From Gammaproteobacteria bacterium (lineage in GTDB: Bacteria; Pseudomonadota; Gammaproteobacteria; Burkholderiales; Rhodocyclaceae): DNA of 64,000 bases. Under the pieces are notes generated by a model. That model saw only the letters and a list, made by a program, of their open reading frames with translations. It had not been told where the DNA came from and ran no database searches. Shown one piece after another: positions 19,223 to 28,046 of the stretch. Both the position numbers and the translations under genes were made by a program. The stretch is from positions 1-64,000 of the forward strand of contig JAHJHI010000005.1 of NCBI GenBank assembly GCA_018824085.1. The letters are read 5' to 3'. How positions within the stretch are numbered: position 1 is the first letter of the stretch; each line of letters starts with the position of its first letter.

Positions 19223-20488
19223 ATGCCGGCATTCGAAACGCTGCTGATCGGGTTGCAACACTCGGGCGTCTACGCGGTCGCGCTGTTCTTCTTCGCCGCC
19301 TACCCCATCGTGTCCAGCCTCGTTTGGGTCACCACGTCGCTGTTCTTCGTGCTGCGCTGGGAACGCGACGACGACGCACCTGCGCCGCGCGACTTCGCGC
19401 CGCCGGTGTCGGTGCTGGTGCCGGCCCACAACGAGGAGTCGATGATCGCGCACTCGCTGGCGGCGATCTGCAACATCGACTACCCGGATTACGAAATCCT
19501 CGTCGTCAATGACGGCTCGTCCGACGCCACCGTGCAGCGCGTGCTGCCTTTCGTGCAGGCCGGCCGCGTGCGCCTGCTCGACAAGCGGGTGAACGAGGGC
19601 AAGGCGCTGGCGCTGAATGACGCGCTGCCCATGCTGCGCGGCGACATCGTACTCATCATGGACGCCGACGCAGCACCTGAACCCGACATCCTGTGGCGCA
19701 TCGTGCCGCACTTCGCCAGCGCCCGCGTCGCCGCCGTGACAGGCAATCCGCGCGTGCGCAATGTGGACAGCTTCCTCGCCCGGCTGCAGGCCATCGAATT
19801 CACGTCCATCGTCAGCCTGCTGCGCCGCTCGCAGCGCATATGGGGCCGCATCGTCACCGTATCCGGCGTCGTCGCCGCCTTCCGCAAGAGCGCGCTGTTC
19901 GCCGTGGGCGGCTTCTCGCCAGACATGCCGACCGAGGACATCGAACTGACCTGGAAGCTGCAGCGCCGCTTCTTCGACATCCGCTACGAGCCGCGCGCCA
20001 TCGTCTGGATGACGGTGCCGACACACTTCGGCGCACTGTTCCGCCAGCGCCTGCGCTGGGCGCGCGGGCTGATGCAGGTGCTGCACCGCCATCACGACGT
20101 GATGCGGCACTGGCGGCTGCGCCGCATGTGGCCGATGTTCATCGAATCGGTACTGTCCATCGTGTGGGCCATCGTGTTCGTCGGCATGACCACGCTGTGG
20201 CTGCTGTCCTGGTCCATCGGCTATCCGCCGGTCGGCGCATCGCCGCTGCCCAATCTCTGGGGCATGGCCATCGCCACGCTGTGCCTGATGCAGCTCGCAC
20301 TGGGTACCTTGATCGACCACCGCTACGACCGCGACATCTGGCGCTATTTTCCGTACGCCGTGTTCTATCCGCTGATCTACTGGGCCTTTCTGGCACTTAC
20401 GACCTGCCTGTCGCTGCGACATCTGTTCATCGCGCCGCCGCGCCAGCCGGTGCGCTGGAACACGCCGCGCAGCGGCCGGGGGGCCTGA
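19223..20488 (+). CDS. pgaC: Poly-beta-1,6-N-acetyl-D-glucosamine synthase (GT2), PgaC-like
   Basis: The protein (421 aa) is a processive family 2 glycosyltransferase in the inner membrane that polymerises GlcNAc from UDP-GlcNAc. Seen: N-terminal membrane segment (about 18-45), substrate Asp in VVNDGSSD (D97), DADA at 147-150, the acceptor TEDIELTWKL motif at 237-246 and QRLRW at 275-279. At least two further membrane segments follow near 305-330 and 345-365, with more near 385-400. All catalytic motifs are intact. It lies between pgaD and pgaA. Cyclic-di-GMP control through PgaD is known in E. coli and possible here. Confidence 0.92.
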   Translation: MPAFETLLIGLQHSGVYAVALFFFAAYPIVSSLVWVTTSLFFVLRWERDDDAPAPRDFAPPVSVLVPAHNEESMIAHSLAAICNIDYPDYEILVVNDGSSDATVQRVLPFVQAGRVRLLDKRVNEGKALALNDALPMLRGDIVLIMDADAAPEPDILWRIVPHFASARVAAVTGNPRVRNVDSFLARLQAIEFTSIVSLLRRSQRIWGRIVTVSGVVAAFRKSALFAVGGFSPDMPTEDIELTWKLQRRFFDIRYEPRAIVWMTVPTHFGALFRQRLRWARGLMQVLHRHHDVMRHWRLRRMWPMFIESVLSIVWAIVFVGMTTLWLLSWSIGYPPVGASPLPNLWGMAIATLCLMQLALGTLIDHRYDRDIWRYFPYAVFYPLIYWAFLALTTCLSLRHLFIAPPRQPVRWNTPRSGRGA

Positions 20489-20495
20489 TACAGTC

Positions 20496-22601
20496 ATGCC
20501 GATTCCGCGCCCGCCAACGAAGATGACGTCCGCCCTCGCGCGCCCCCTCGCCCTTGCCTTCACGCTCCTCGCGCTGCACGCCGCACCGGCGCAGGCGGTC
20601 GACCCGCTGCGCGAACAGGCACGCGCCATGGTCGATCGCGGTGAGCATGCACCGGCCATCGAACTGTTCCGCCAGCTCGTGGCGCGCTACCCGCACGACA
20701 GCGACCTGCTGATCGAAGCCGCCCGCGTCGAGGGCTTTGCCGACCGCAACGCGCAGGCGGCCGAACTGTACGAACAGGCGCTGCGAGTGGCGCCGGAGCG
20801 CCGGCGCGACATCCTTCCTTCACTCGCCTGGCAATCACTGTGGGCCGGGCGCTTCGAGCGTGCGGCCGAACTGTTCCATGCCCGCATGGCGGACTGGTCG
20901 ACCGCCGAGGAAGTGGCCGACAGCCGGCGCGGCCTCGCCGAGACGCTGCGCGGCCACGCCCGCGCGCGGCTGGACGCCGGAGATGCCGAAGGCGCACTCG
21001 CGCTCTACACGCAGCTTGAATCAGTCGAGCGCCCGGACGCCGACGCACTGGCCGAGCGCGCGCGCGTGCAAGGCCGCGTCGACCGCAACGCGCAGTCGGC
21101 CGCCACCTACCGCCGCGCCATCGAACTGGCGCCCGAGCGGCGCAATGAGTGGCTGCTGGCACTCGCCTGGCAAACATTGTGGTCGGACGACCCGGCCGGC
21201 GCGCGCGCACTGTTTTCCGAAGCACAGGCCGCCGGCATCGGTTTGCCCGAAACCTGGCGCGGCGTCGCCCAGTCCTGCGCCGCGCTCGAGCGCCATCCGT
21301 GCGCCGCCGAGGCCTGGCGCAAGCTGCTCGACGCGCTGCCGGACGACCGCAACGCCCGGCGCGGCCTTGCACGCGCGCTGCTGTGGTCTGACCGGCTGGA
21401 CGAGGCGCAGGCCGAATACGGCACCCTGCTCGCCGGCGATCCGGCGGACGCCGAAGCGCGGCTGGGCCTCGCGCAGGCGAAGAACTTCTCCGGACGGCAC
21501 CGCGAGGCGGTGCGCGAATTCGACCGCGTGGACGTCGCCGCCGATGAAGGTCGCCGCGTCGCCAAGGCACGCGCGCTCTACTGGGCCGGCTACGCCGACG
21601 AGGCAATGCCGCTGCTCGACGACCTCGCGGACCCCGAAGCGCAATGGCTGCGCGACTGGCGCATCCGGCGCGACGTGCAGCACTACGCGTCGGCAGGTAT
21701 CGACTGGTCGGACGACGCGGACCGGCTGACCGTGCTCACGCCCTGGGCACTGGCAGGCTGGCGGCGCTCACCGGGAGACACGATCGAAGTCGGTCTGCGC
21801 CTGCCGCGCGTCAGCGGCTACCCGATCAACGACGCCAGCGCGCCGCGACAGACCATCAACGGCCGTGAAATCAGTGCCACATGGGGACTGCGCATCGGCG
21901 ACGTACGCAGCGAAAGCGGCACGCTGTGGCCGAGCGTCACCATCGGCCAGCGCGACTACGGCGGCTGGAACAGCACGGCCGCGCGCGTGCGCCTGCGCTA
22001 CGTGCCCGCCGACCGCTGGCGCTTCGAGGCCGAAGCCGGCAACGGCATCATCGACACCGTCAGCGCGCTGCGCAACCACGTCGACTACCGCGACGCGTCG
22101 ATCGGCGCCGACTTCCGGCCGACCCCGCGCTGGCACTTCGCCACCGGACTCGCACGCCTGCGCTTCGACGACGCCAACGTGCGCCATCGCGTGAGCTGGC
22201 AGGCCGACTACGCGCTCGTCACACGACCGCGCGTGCTGGTCGGCCTGGAAGGCAACCGCTTCGACGACAGCCGGCCATGGAACGCTGCGCGCGAGAACCG
22301 CGGCTACTACAACCCGGAGCGCTACCTCGAAAACCGCCTGTTCACCTCGCTCTACGCCGAGCAACGTCCGTGGAGCTATTACGTGAAGGCCGCGCTTGGC
22401 CACTACTCCGAAACCGACGGTTTCGGCAATGACGCCTCGGGCCGCAACTACCTGCTCGAAGGCTGGGTCGCCTACGACCTCGGCCCCGGCTGGCAACTGC
22501 GCGCCGCGGCCGGCATGTCGGACAGCGAAGCCGGCTCTCCCGGTGGCGGCAGCGGCTACTGGCGTCGCTTCGGCAGCTTCTCCATCAACGCCTGGTTCTG
22601 A
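20496..22601 (+). CDS. pgaA: PNAG export porin, PgaA-like
   Basis: The protein (701 aa) has a signal peptide (MTSALARPLALAFTLLALHAAPAQA, beginning at the tenth codon), a periplasmic superhelix of TPR repeats (about 35-380: repeated REQARAMVDRGEHAPAIELFRQLVARY-like units) and a C-terminal outer-membrane beta-barrel ending in Trp-Phe (FSINAWF). This is the PgaA layout: TPRs bind deacetylated polymer and the barrel exports it. The first ATG at 20496 has a G-rich site upstream; the ATG at 20523 gives a cleaner signal peptide, so the start is uncertain by nine codons. No pgaB deacetylase gene is adjacent. Confidence 0.88.
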   Translation: MPIPRPPTKMTSALARPLALAFTLLALHAAPAQAVDPLREQARAMVDRGEHAPAIELFRQLVARYPHDSDLLIEAARVEGFADRNAQAAELYEQALRVAPERRRDILPSLAWQSLWAGRFERAAELFHARMADWSTAEEVADSRRGLAETLRGHARARLDAGDAEGALALYTQLESVERPDADALAERARVQGRVDRNAQSAATYRRAIELAPERRNEWLLALAWQTLWSDDPAGARALFSEAQAAGIGLPETWRGVAQSCAALERHPCAAEAWRKLLDALPDDRNARRGLARALLWSDRLDEAQAEYGTLLAGDPADAEARLGLAQAKNFSGRHREAVREFDRVDVAADEGRRVAKARALYWAGYADEAMPLLDDLADPEAQWLRDWRIRRDVQHYASAGIDWSDDADRLTVLTPWALAGWRRSPGDTIEVGLRLPRVSGYPINDASAPRQTINGREISATWGLRIGDVRSESGTLWPSVTIGQRDYGGWNSTAARVRLRYVPADRWRFEAEAGNGIIDTVSALRNHVDYRDASIGADFRPTPRWHFATGLARLRFDDANVRHRVSWQADYALVTRPRVLVGLEGNRFDDSRPWNAARENRGYYNPERYLENRLFTSLYAEQRPWSYYVKAALGHYSETDGFGNDASGRNYLLEGWVAYDLGPGWQLRAAAGMSDSEAGSPGGGSGYWRRFGSFSINAWF

Positions 22602-22634
22602 ATGTGACGTCCGGATGCGACGCACGCAGTGCGT

Positions 22635-23021
22635 TCAGGCGCGCCACACCGCCCAGGCCAGGCTCAGCCAGCCGGCGATGAACGCCACGCCGCCGAACGG
22701 CGTCACCATGCCGAGTGCGCGCACGCCGGAGAGCGCCAGCACATAGAGGCTGCCGCTGAACACCACGATGCCCGCCACCATGAGCCAGCCGGCCGCGCGC
22801 AGCGCTCCGCTGGCCGGCAGGTGCAGCGCGAGCACGCCGATCAGCGCAAGCGCCAGCGCATGCCAGAAGTGGTACTGCACCGCCGTGTGGAACACCGCCA
22901 GCATGTCGGGCGCCAGCCGCGCCTTGAGCGCGTGCGCGCCAAAGGCGCCCAGCATGACGGCGAGCGCGCCGGCGACTGCGGCCAGCGTGAGGAAGAGGCG
23001 GGGAAGCGCTGCGATGTTCAT
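22635..23021 (-). CDS. DUF423 family small membrane protein
   Basis: The protein (128 aa) has four hydrophobic segments and the family stretch MLGAFGAHALKARL near residue 22, with GMVTPFGGVAFIAGW near the end. DUF423 (YgdD-type) proteins are inner-membrane proteins of unknown function found widely in bacteria. The ATG at 23021 is chosen over one 12 codons upstream because the hydrophobic family N-terminus begins there. It converges with pgaA and diverges from the YigZ gene. Confidence 0.88.
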   Translation of the reverse strand: MNIAALPRLFLTLAAVAGALAVMLGAFGAHALKARLAPDMLAVFHTAVQYHFWHALALALIGVLALHLPASGALRAAGWLMVAGIVVFSGSLYVLALSGVRALGMVTPFGGVAFIAGWLSLAWAVWRA

Positions 23022-23098
23022 GAATCGTCTTTCCGGAAAGAGTGTCGGCCCGTGCAAGGATAAGCGCGCGCGAGCCGCTGCGGTAAGCTAGCGCCCCC

Positions 23099-23683
23099 AT
23101 GCCGTCCACCGTCGCCTCCGCCGTCCATAGCGAACTGCTGATCAAGAAGAGCCGCTTCATCGGCTGCGTCGAGCCGATGCGCGACCGCCCGTCGGCACAG
23201 ACGCGCGTGCTCGAGCTGTGGCGCCAGCATCCGGGTGCCACCCATGTCTGCTGGGCGCTGCTCGCGGGCGGCCAGTCGGCCGCCGTGGACGACGGCGAAC
23301 CCAGCGGCACCGCCGGCCGGCCCATGCTGGAAGTGTTGCGCCACCAGGACCTCGAAGGCGTGCTCGCCACCGTCGTGCGCTACTACGGCGGCATCAACCT
23401 CGGCGCCGGCGGACTGGTGCGCGCCTACACCGACGCCGTCGCGCAGGCCCTGCTCACCGCCACCAAGGTTCCGCTGACCCGCCTGCGCACGCTGCACTGC
23501 GCCCTGCCCTATGCGCTCGAAGGCCTGATGCGCCGCGAGATCGACGCCGTCGGCGCACAACTGCTGGACGTGGCCCACGGCTCGCTGGTCGACATGCGCT
23601 TCAGCCTGCCCGAGCCCGACGCCGACGCCTTCATCGCGCGGCTCAGCGACGCGGCGAGCGGGCGCATCGGGTGGATGGACTGA
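23099..23683 (+). CDS. YigZ/IMPACT family protein
   Basis: The protein (194 aa) is an IMPACT/YigZ family member. The N-terminus has KKSRFIGCVEPM, and the core motif HVCWALLAGGQSAAVDDGEPSG continues as TAGRPML, with VVRYYGGINLGAGGLVRAY, the usual signature. The C-terminal DUF1949-like ferredoxin-fold domain follows from about residue 130. IMPACT proteins modulate translation-linked stress signalling in eukaryotes; the bacterial role is not settled. It is a single gene. Confidence 0.92.
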   Translation: MPSTVASAVHSELLIKKSRFIGCVEPMRDRPSAQTRVLELWRQHPGATHVCWALLAGGQSAAVDDGEPSGTAGRPMLEVLRHQDLEGVLATVVRYYGGINLGAGGLVRAYTDAVAQALLTATKVPLTRLRTLHCALPYALEGLMRREIDAVGAQLLDVAHGSLVDMRFSLPEPDADAFIARLSDAASGRIGWMD

Positions 23684-23756
23684 CACGAAGCCGCACGGCA
23701 CTCACGTCCGCACGCCTGCCGTGTGAAAGCGCGGGAAAACAGCCGCGCACATCGAC

Positions 23757-24386
23757 TCAGGCCCTGCGGCGCGCGCGGATCACCGCATCGACGCCCGAAC
23801 CGGCGACAACACGCGGCCGCTCTTCGGCGACAACCCATTCCCACTCGCCGGCATCGAGCGCCGCGACCGCCGCCTCGACCGAAACCTGCACCTGATTCCC
23901 CCTCGCCGCGTCCGCATCGCTGCGCGGATCGTCCGCGCGGTACCCGGCCAGAAACAAGGTCCCGCCCGGCGCAACGCCGCTGGCCATGCGCCGCACCATG
24001 TCTTCCACTGAACCTGCAACGTGGACATACAGGCAGACGACGAGATCGTACTGCCCCGGCTCCGGCATCCAGGCCGCGAGATCGTCCTCCACCCAGCTGA
24101 TGCGCCCCGCAATATCCGGTCCGGCCGCATCCGACATCGCGCGCCCCTGGGCAAGCGCCGTTGCGGAGAAATCCACCGCCGTCACCTGCCAGCCATGCGC
24201 AGCGAGCCAGAGCGTCTCCGCGCCATGGCCGCAGCCCGCGTCGAGCGCGCGCCCCACCGGGAGACTGGCGGTTTCAGCCATCAAACGTGCGTTCGGCGGG
24301 CGCCCGGCCACCACGTCGGCGCGTTCGCGCAGCGTCTTCGCCCACAACTGCTCCCAGAAGGCCTGATCGAATTTCGGTGTCGTCAT
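23757..24386 (-). CDS. Class I SAM-dependent methyltransferase
   Basis: The protein (209 aa) has the Rossmann methyltransferase motifs: motif I ALDAGCGHGAETLWLA near residue 47, VTAVDFSATALAQGRAM as the acidic post-motif, WVEDDLAAWMPEPGQYDLVVCLYVH and VAPGGTLFLAG. It resembles the tellurite/thiopurine-type small-molecule methyltransferase group. Substrate unknown. The ATG at 24386 (MTTPKFDQAFWEQLW) is chosen; the open frame continues far upstream but without family features. Confidence 0.88.
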   Translation of the reverse strand: MTTPKFDQAFWEQLWAKTLRERADVVAGRPPNARLMAETASLPVGRALDAGCGHGAETLWLAAHGWQVTAVDFSATALAQGRAMSDAAGPDIAGRISWVEDDLAAWMPEPGQYDLVVCLYVHVAGSVEDMVRRMASGVAPGGTLFLAGYRADDPRSDADAARGNQVQVSVEAAVAALDAGEWEWVVAEERPRVVAGSGVDAVIRARRRA

Positions 24387-24607
24387 GAAGTTGTTTCTGC
24401 TCCGCAGGAATCCGTGGAGTGTTCGTCGGAAGGGTTTGAAAAGCGGTACTTGCCGGGATCTGGAACGCTGACCATGGTCGCATCGCATCCATTCACGAAC
24501 CGGCCAGAGATCATCCGGAACCTGACTCCCGGACGGTGCTGCTTGACGCATACCGATCCGAAGCCGATTCACACGGCCCCCGGAAAATCCGGCACGACAC
24601 CGTACCC

Positions 24608-25267
24608 CTACGCCAGCACCTTCAGCAACCAGCGGTTCAGGTCGGCGATCTCTGCCATGCTGACTTCGTGGTCCATGTCGTAGCTGTGCCATTCGTACGG
24701 TACGGCGAGCGTGTCGAGCACATCGCGTGCGGCGATTGCGCGGTCGATGGCGACGACGCCGTCCTGCTCGCCGTGGGCCATGAATACCGGCACGTCGCGG
24801 TTGGCGTCGCTGCGCTCGGCTGCGGTCGTGTCGGCCAGCGGCAGGTAGCCGGACAGCGCGGCGATGCCGGCCAGCCGTTCGCCGTGGCGCAGGCCGGCGA
24901 ACAGCGCCATCGCGCAGCCCTGCGAAAACCCCATGAGCACGATGCGCGACGCGGAAATGCCGCGCGCCGTCTCGCGCGCGATGAGGGCGTCGATCATGGT
25001 GTGCGACGCGCGCACACCGGCTTCGTCCTCGCGTGCGGAGCCGGGCGCGAACACGTCGAACCAGGCGCGCATGACGTAGCCGCCGTTGCGCGTGACCGCG
25101 CGTTCCGGGGCGTCCGGCAGCACGAAGCGCAAGGGCCCGACGGCGCCCGGGTCGAGCGCGCGGCACACGGGCACGAAGTCGCTGCCGTCGGCACCCAGAC
25201 CGTGCAGCACGATGACGGTGGCGACCGGCGCGTCGCCGGTTTCGAGTTCGATCAGATTGGCGGACAT
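24608..25267 (-). CDS. Carboxylesterase/phospholipase, alpha/beta hydrolase
   Basis: The protein (219 aa) matches the dienelactone-hydrolase-like esterase family (Pseudomonas EstB, acyl-protein thioesterase type). Seen: VIVLHGLGADGSDFVP near the start, the nucleophile motif GFSQGCAMAL, the Asp in AHGEQDGVVAI and His in DMDHEVSMAEI. The triad is complete. Cytoplasmic, short-chain ester activity expected; natural substrate unknown. ATG 25267 is the conserved start (MSANLIELETG). Confidence 0.9.
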   Translation of the reverse strand: MSANLIELETGDAPVATVIVLHGLGADGSDFVPVCRALDPGAVGPLRFVLPDAPERAVTRNGGYVMRAWFDVFAPGSAREDEAGVRASHTMIDALIARETARGISASRIVLMGFSQGCAMALFAGLRHGERLAGIAALSGYLPLADTTAAERSDANRDVPVFMAHGEQDGVVAIDRAIAARDVLDTLAVPYEWHSYDMDHEVSMAEIADLNRWLLKVLA

Positions 25268-25419
25268 GATGCAATTCCCGGAATGAGTGGTCGAAAACCC
25301 GGCATGGCGCGGCACCGGCACAGCCGGCCATCGTAACGAAGAATGGTGGCGGCGCAGCAAGGATCGCCCCGGCATGCGCCATGCGCGCTACAGTGCCGCC
25401 ATACACACAGGAGATTCAC

Positions 25420-25671
25420 ATGAAAACATTGACCGTACGCCTGACTGCCGAACTCCAGGTGCCGGACGACTGGACACTGGCCGAACATGCGTCGGGGGTC
25501 AGCGTGCTGAAGATCGGCGACCAGTTCGTCGATTTCGACATCACGCCGCTTGCGACGCTGGAAGACGACCCGGAAGCCATGTGGACGGACGACGACCAGG
25601 CACTCACCGCCCGGGTGCTGGACTGCGTGACCGAACTCGATACCGACATCGAAATCGCCTACCAGCAGTAA
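25420..25671 (+). CDS. Small hypothetical protein, 83 aa
   Basis: I do not recognise this protein. It starts at ATG 25420 with a good upstream AGGAG and is followed by a strong terminator, so it is a real single-gene unit. The sequence is acidic (LEDDPEAMWTDDDQAL, TELDTDIEIAYQQ) with alternating patterns suggesting a small alpha/beta fold. No signal peptide or cysteine motif is seen. It is the last native gene before the low-GC island. Confidence 0.7.
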   Translation: MKTLTVRLTAELQVPDDWTLAEHASGVSVLKIGDQFVDFDITPLATLEDDPEAMWTDDDQALTARVLDCVTELDTDIEIAYQQ

Positions 25672-25730
25672 CGGCATCGACCGGAACGCTTCCGGCCAGC
25701 GGTCCGCGCAACACTGGACGCGACATGAAA

Positions 25731-25762
25731 AAAGCCCGCCTGGATCGGCGGGCTTTCTTTTT
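25731..25762 (+). terminator. Strong rho-independent terminator
   Basis: A 10-bp stem AAAGCCCGCC / GGCGGGCTTT (25731-25756) with a six-base loop is followed by CTTTTTG on the plus strand. It ends the 83-aa gene and marks the left edge of the inserted island. Confidence 0.93.
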
Positions 25763-25821
25763 GTTTGACGATGACTCCAGCCCGGTACTTCGCTGGACTG
25801 CGCCCAAGCCCGCTACTGAAC

Positions 25822-25897
25822 TGACCTGCCCCGATTCTTCGGACCAGGAATTACTTGAGAGAAGTGGCTTCGTGGTCCGAAGAATCGGGGCAGGTCA
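25822..25897. repeat. Perfect 25-bp inverted repeat inside the IS left end
   Basis: Bases 25822-25846 are the exact reverse complement of 25873-25897, around a 26-base loop. The outer copy is the IS left terminus. The inner copy abuts the surviving transposase fragment. It may be a second, inverted IS end left by a nested insertion or by an inversion-deletion. Confidence 0.8.
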
Positions 25898-25900
25898 ATC

Positions 25901-26191
25901 GTGCACTCAGACCAAGGCTGGCACTACAAGATGCAGCCCTATCGAGCAATGTTCGCGCAGCGCGGGGTCGCGCAAAGCATGAGCCGTAAGGGCAACTGCT
26001 TTGACAACGCGACAATTGAGAGCTTCTTTGGCACCCTGAAGGCCGAGTATTTCCATCTTTCAGCACCCAACAGCCTTGATGCGCTCGAAGCGGGCGTACA
26101 TGATTACGTCCGCTACTACAACCATGAGCGCATCAAGCTCAGACTGAACGGCCTCAGCCCAGTGGGATACCGGCTGAGAAACACCGCCTAG
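25901..26191 (+). pseudogene. C-terminal fragment of IS3-family transposase (OrfB)
   Basis: The 96 residues HSDQGWHYKMQPYR through SPVGYRLRNTA match the end of the IS3/IS150-group integrase core. Seen: the second catalytic Asp in HSDQGW, SRKGNCFDNATIESFFGTLKAE with its catalytic Glu and the C-terminal YNHERIKLRLNGLSP. The N-terminal half, including the first catalytic Asp and the HTH orfA, is missing, so the product cannot act. A GTG happens to open the fragment. Confidence 0.88.
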
Positions 26192-26339
26192 TTGGCGGGA
26201 TGGCAACCGTCCAACTTGCGGGGGTCAGTTCAGTCAGTTCAAAACCGGGGCGGTTCACTGCTGCCGGCCAAATTGAGACAGTCAAGTAATCAATAAAATC
26301 GCTCATTTTCATAGATACGGATTTGAAGGACTCGGCGCG

Positions 26340-28046
26340 GTGAAAATCAGAAAAATAAAGATCAAGAACTTTCGGGGCGTGAAAGAGCTTGACTGGAGCC
26401 TTCCCAACGCCGACATCTTCTGCCTAATTGGCAAAGGGGATTCTTCTAAATCCACCATCATTGAGGCCATCAGGTATGCCTTCTATCCTCAGTGGAACCT
26501 GACCCTAAGCGATGCCGATTTCTACCAGTGCAAGGTAGCCGACTCTATCGTCATAGAAATCACCATTGGAGCCTTGACCGAAGCCTTCTGCGCCTTGGAC
26601 AAATACGGTCAGTACCTCCGTGGTTGGGATTCCGCAGCCCTCAAGCTCACCGACGAGCCTGAAGATCACCTGGAGAGTGTCCTGACCGTGCGGCTAACGG
26701 TCGAAAAAGATCTTGAGCCCAAGTGGATGGTTGTCTGTGATCGTCACCCTGACGGTATTCAGTTCAAGCAGGGCGATAGGAACAAGGTCAGTGTCGGCCT
26801 CATCGGTGCCTACAGCGAGAAACAGCTTTCATGGGCTACAGGCACGGCGCTGGCGAAGCTCACTGAGGCCCAGAGTCTGAACGAGTTGCTGGCAACGGCC
26901 TCTCGCACGGCCAGAGCCTCTTTGGATGCGAACCGACCTGTCACCCTCAAGAACTTCGATGCGGCGGCTGAGAAGTCTCAAGACATCGCGAAGCTGTTGG
27001 GTGTGCCGGTGTCGGAAGCTTACAAGGCTCATCTCGATCTGGCTTCTATCAACCTGAAGGTTGGTGGGCTGGCCCTCCATGACGGTGACATTCCTCTTCG
27101 TCAGCTAGGTCTGGGGTCACGGCGAATGCTGCTGTGTGGCATTCAGAAAATGGGCCTGGAAGAAGGGCACATCACCTTGTTTGACGAGGTGGAGTTCGGC
27201 TTGGAACCGCACCGAATCACTCGGCTCATCAAACACGTGCGAGAAGACAACAAAGGCCAATACTTCCTCACGACGCACTCGCCCACAGTCCTGCGGGAAC
27301 TGACGGTCAATGACCTGTACATCGTTCACAGCAAGGCAGGTGTCGTGCGGGTCACTCCCGCTTACTGCGAAGGGTTGGCTGCTCACGAGGCGCAAGGAAG
27401 AATTCGCTCTAGTGCCGAGGCGTTCTTGTCGAAGAAGGTCGTCGTCTGTGAGGGCGCTACCGAGGTCGGATTCATGAGGGGCTATGACGACTATCAGGTC
27501 GGCAAGGGCAACGATCCATTCTCCTATCACGGCGTGTCCTTGCTGAATGCAGGTGGGGCGAGCAAGATCAAAGCTCTGGCAGAGGCATTCAAGCTGCTCG
27601 GTTATGACGTCTGCGTTTTAGCTGACGGGGATGCAGAGAAACAGTTTTCTCCTGCTCATGAGGCTGAGTTGAGAGGCAAGGGCATTTCGGTCCACGTGTG
27701 GACCGACAAGCTCTCATTGGAGCAAAGAGCGTTTCAGGACTTGCCGTGGATCAGCGTGATTGCGAGTGTCCAACTCGCCCAAACTGTTCCCAGTCTGTCT
27801 GTCTACGACAACGTGCGCTCTTGGTATAAGAAGCCACTTGATGAAGACGTTATCAATTGGGGAGACAGTCCTGAACTGAGGCTTGCTATCGGAAATGCAG
27901 CGAAAGGCAGCGACTGGTTTAAGGACATTACCCGTGGCGATTTGTGGGTGCAGGCTATCAGCCCTGCGTTCGATGACGCAGATTTCTCAACGAAGGACAT
28001 AGCCGCGAAGCTCGCCCAGCTTTGGGCTTGGGCAGAGCGTGTCTGA
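26340..28046 (+). CDS. gajA: GajA-like OLD-family endonuclease of a Gabija system
   Basis: The protein (568 aa; reference GajA about 578) has an N-terminal ABC-type ATPase (IKNFRGVKELDW, Walker A GKGDSSKST at 31-39, signature-like QLGLGSRRML, Walker B LFDEVEFGLEPHR, HSPTVLREL switch). A TOPRIM domain begins near residue 365 with KVVVCEGATE (Glu371) and CVLADGDAEK carrying the metal-binding Asp residues. GajA senses nucleotide depletion during phage infection and nicks DNA. The start is GTG 26340. It overlaps the UvrD-type helicase gene by eight bases, the gajAB arrangement. Base composition is near 52% GC against about 68% around it, a sign of transfer. Confidence 0.88.
   Translation: MKIRKIKIKNFRGVKELDWSLPNADIFCLIGKGDSSKSTIIEAIRYAFYPQWNLTLSDADFYQCKVADSIVIEITIGALTEAFCALDKYGQYLRGWDSAALKLTDEPEDHLESVLTVRLTVEKDLEPKWMVVCDRHPDGIQFKQGDRNKVSVGLIGAYSEKQLSWATGTALAKLTEAQSLNELLATASRTARASLDANRPVTLKNFDAAAEKSQDIAKLLGVPVSEAYKAHLDLASINLKVGGLALHDGDIPLRQLGLGSRRMLLCGIQKMGLEEGHITLFDEVEFGLEPHRITRLIKHVREDNKGQYFLTTHSPTVLRELTVNDLYIVHSKAGVVRVTPAYCEGLAAHEAQGRIRSSAEAFLSKKVVVCEGATEVGFMRGYDDYQVGKGNDPFSYHGVSLLNAGGASKIKALAEAFKLLGYDVCVLADGDAEKQFSPAHEAELRGKGISVHVWTDKLSLEQRAFQDLPWISVIASVQLAQTVPSLSVYDNVRSWYKKPLDEDVINWGDSPELRLAIGNAAKGSDWFKDITRGDLWVQAISPAFDDADFSTKDIAAKLAQLWAWAERV

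Larger units (their letters stand above)
25817..26232 (+). mobile_element. Internally deleted IS3-family remnant
   Basis: The left end TGAACTGACCTGCCCCG (25817) and the right end, read on the other strand TGAACTGACCCCCGCAAG (26232), share their outer ten bases as terminal inverted repeats. Between them only the end of an IS3-type transposase survives, so most of the element (normally about 1.2-1.4 kb) is deleted. The terminal GTCAGTTCA is present twice in tandem (26224-26241). No clear target duplication is visible. It borders the Gabija genes. Confidence 0.72.
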
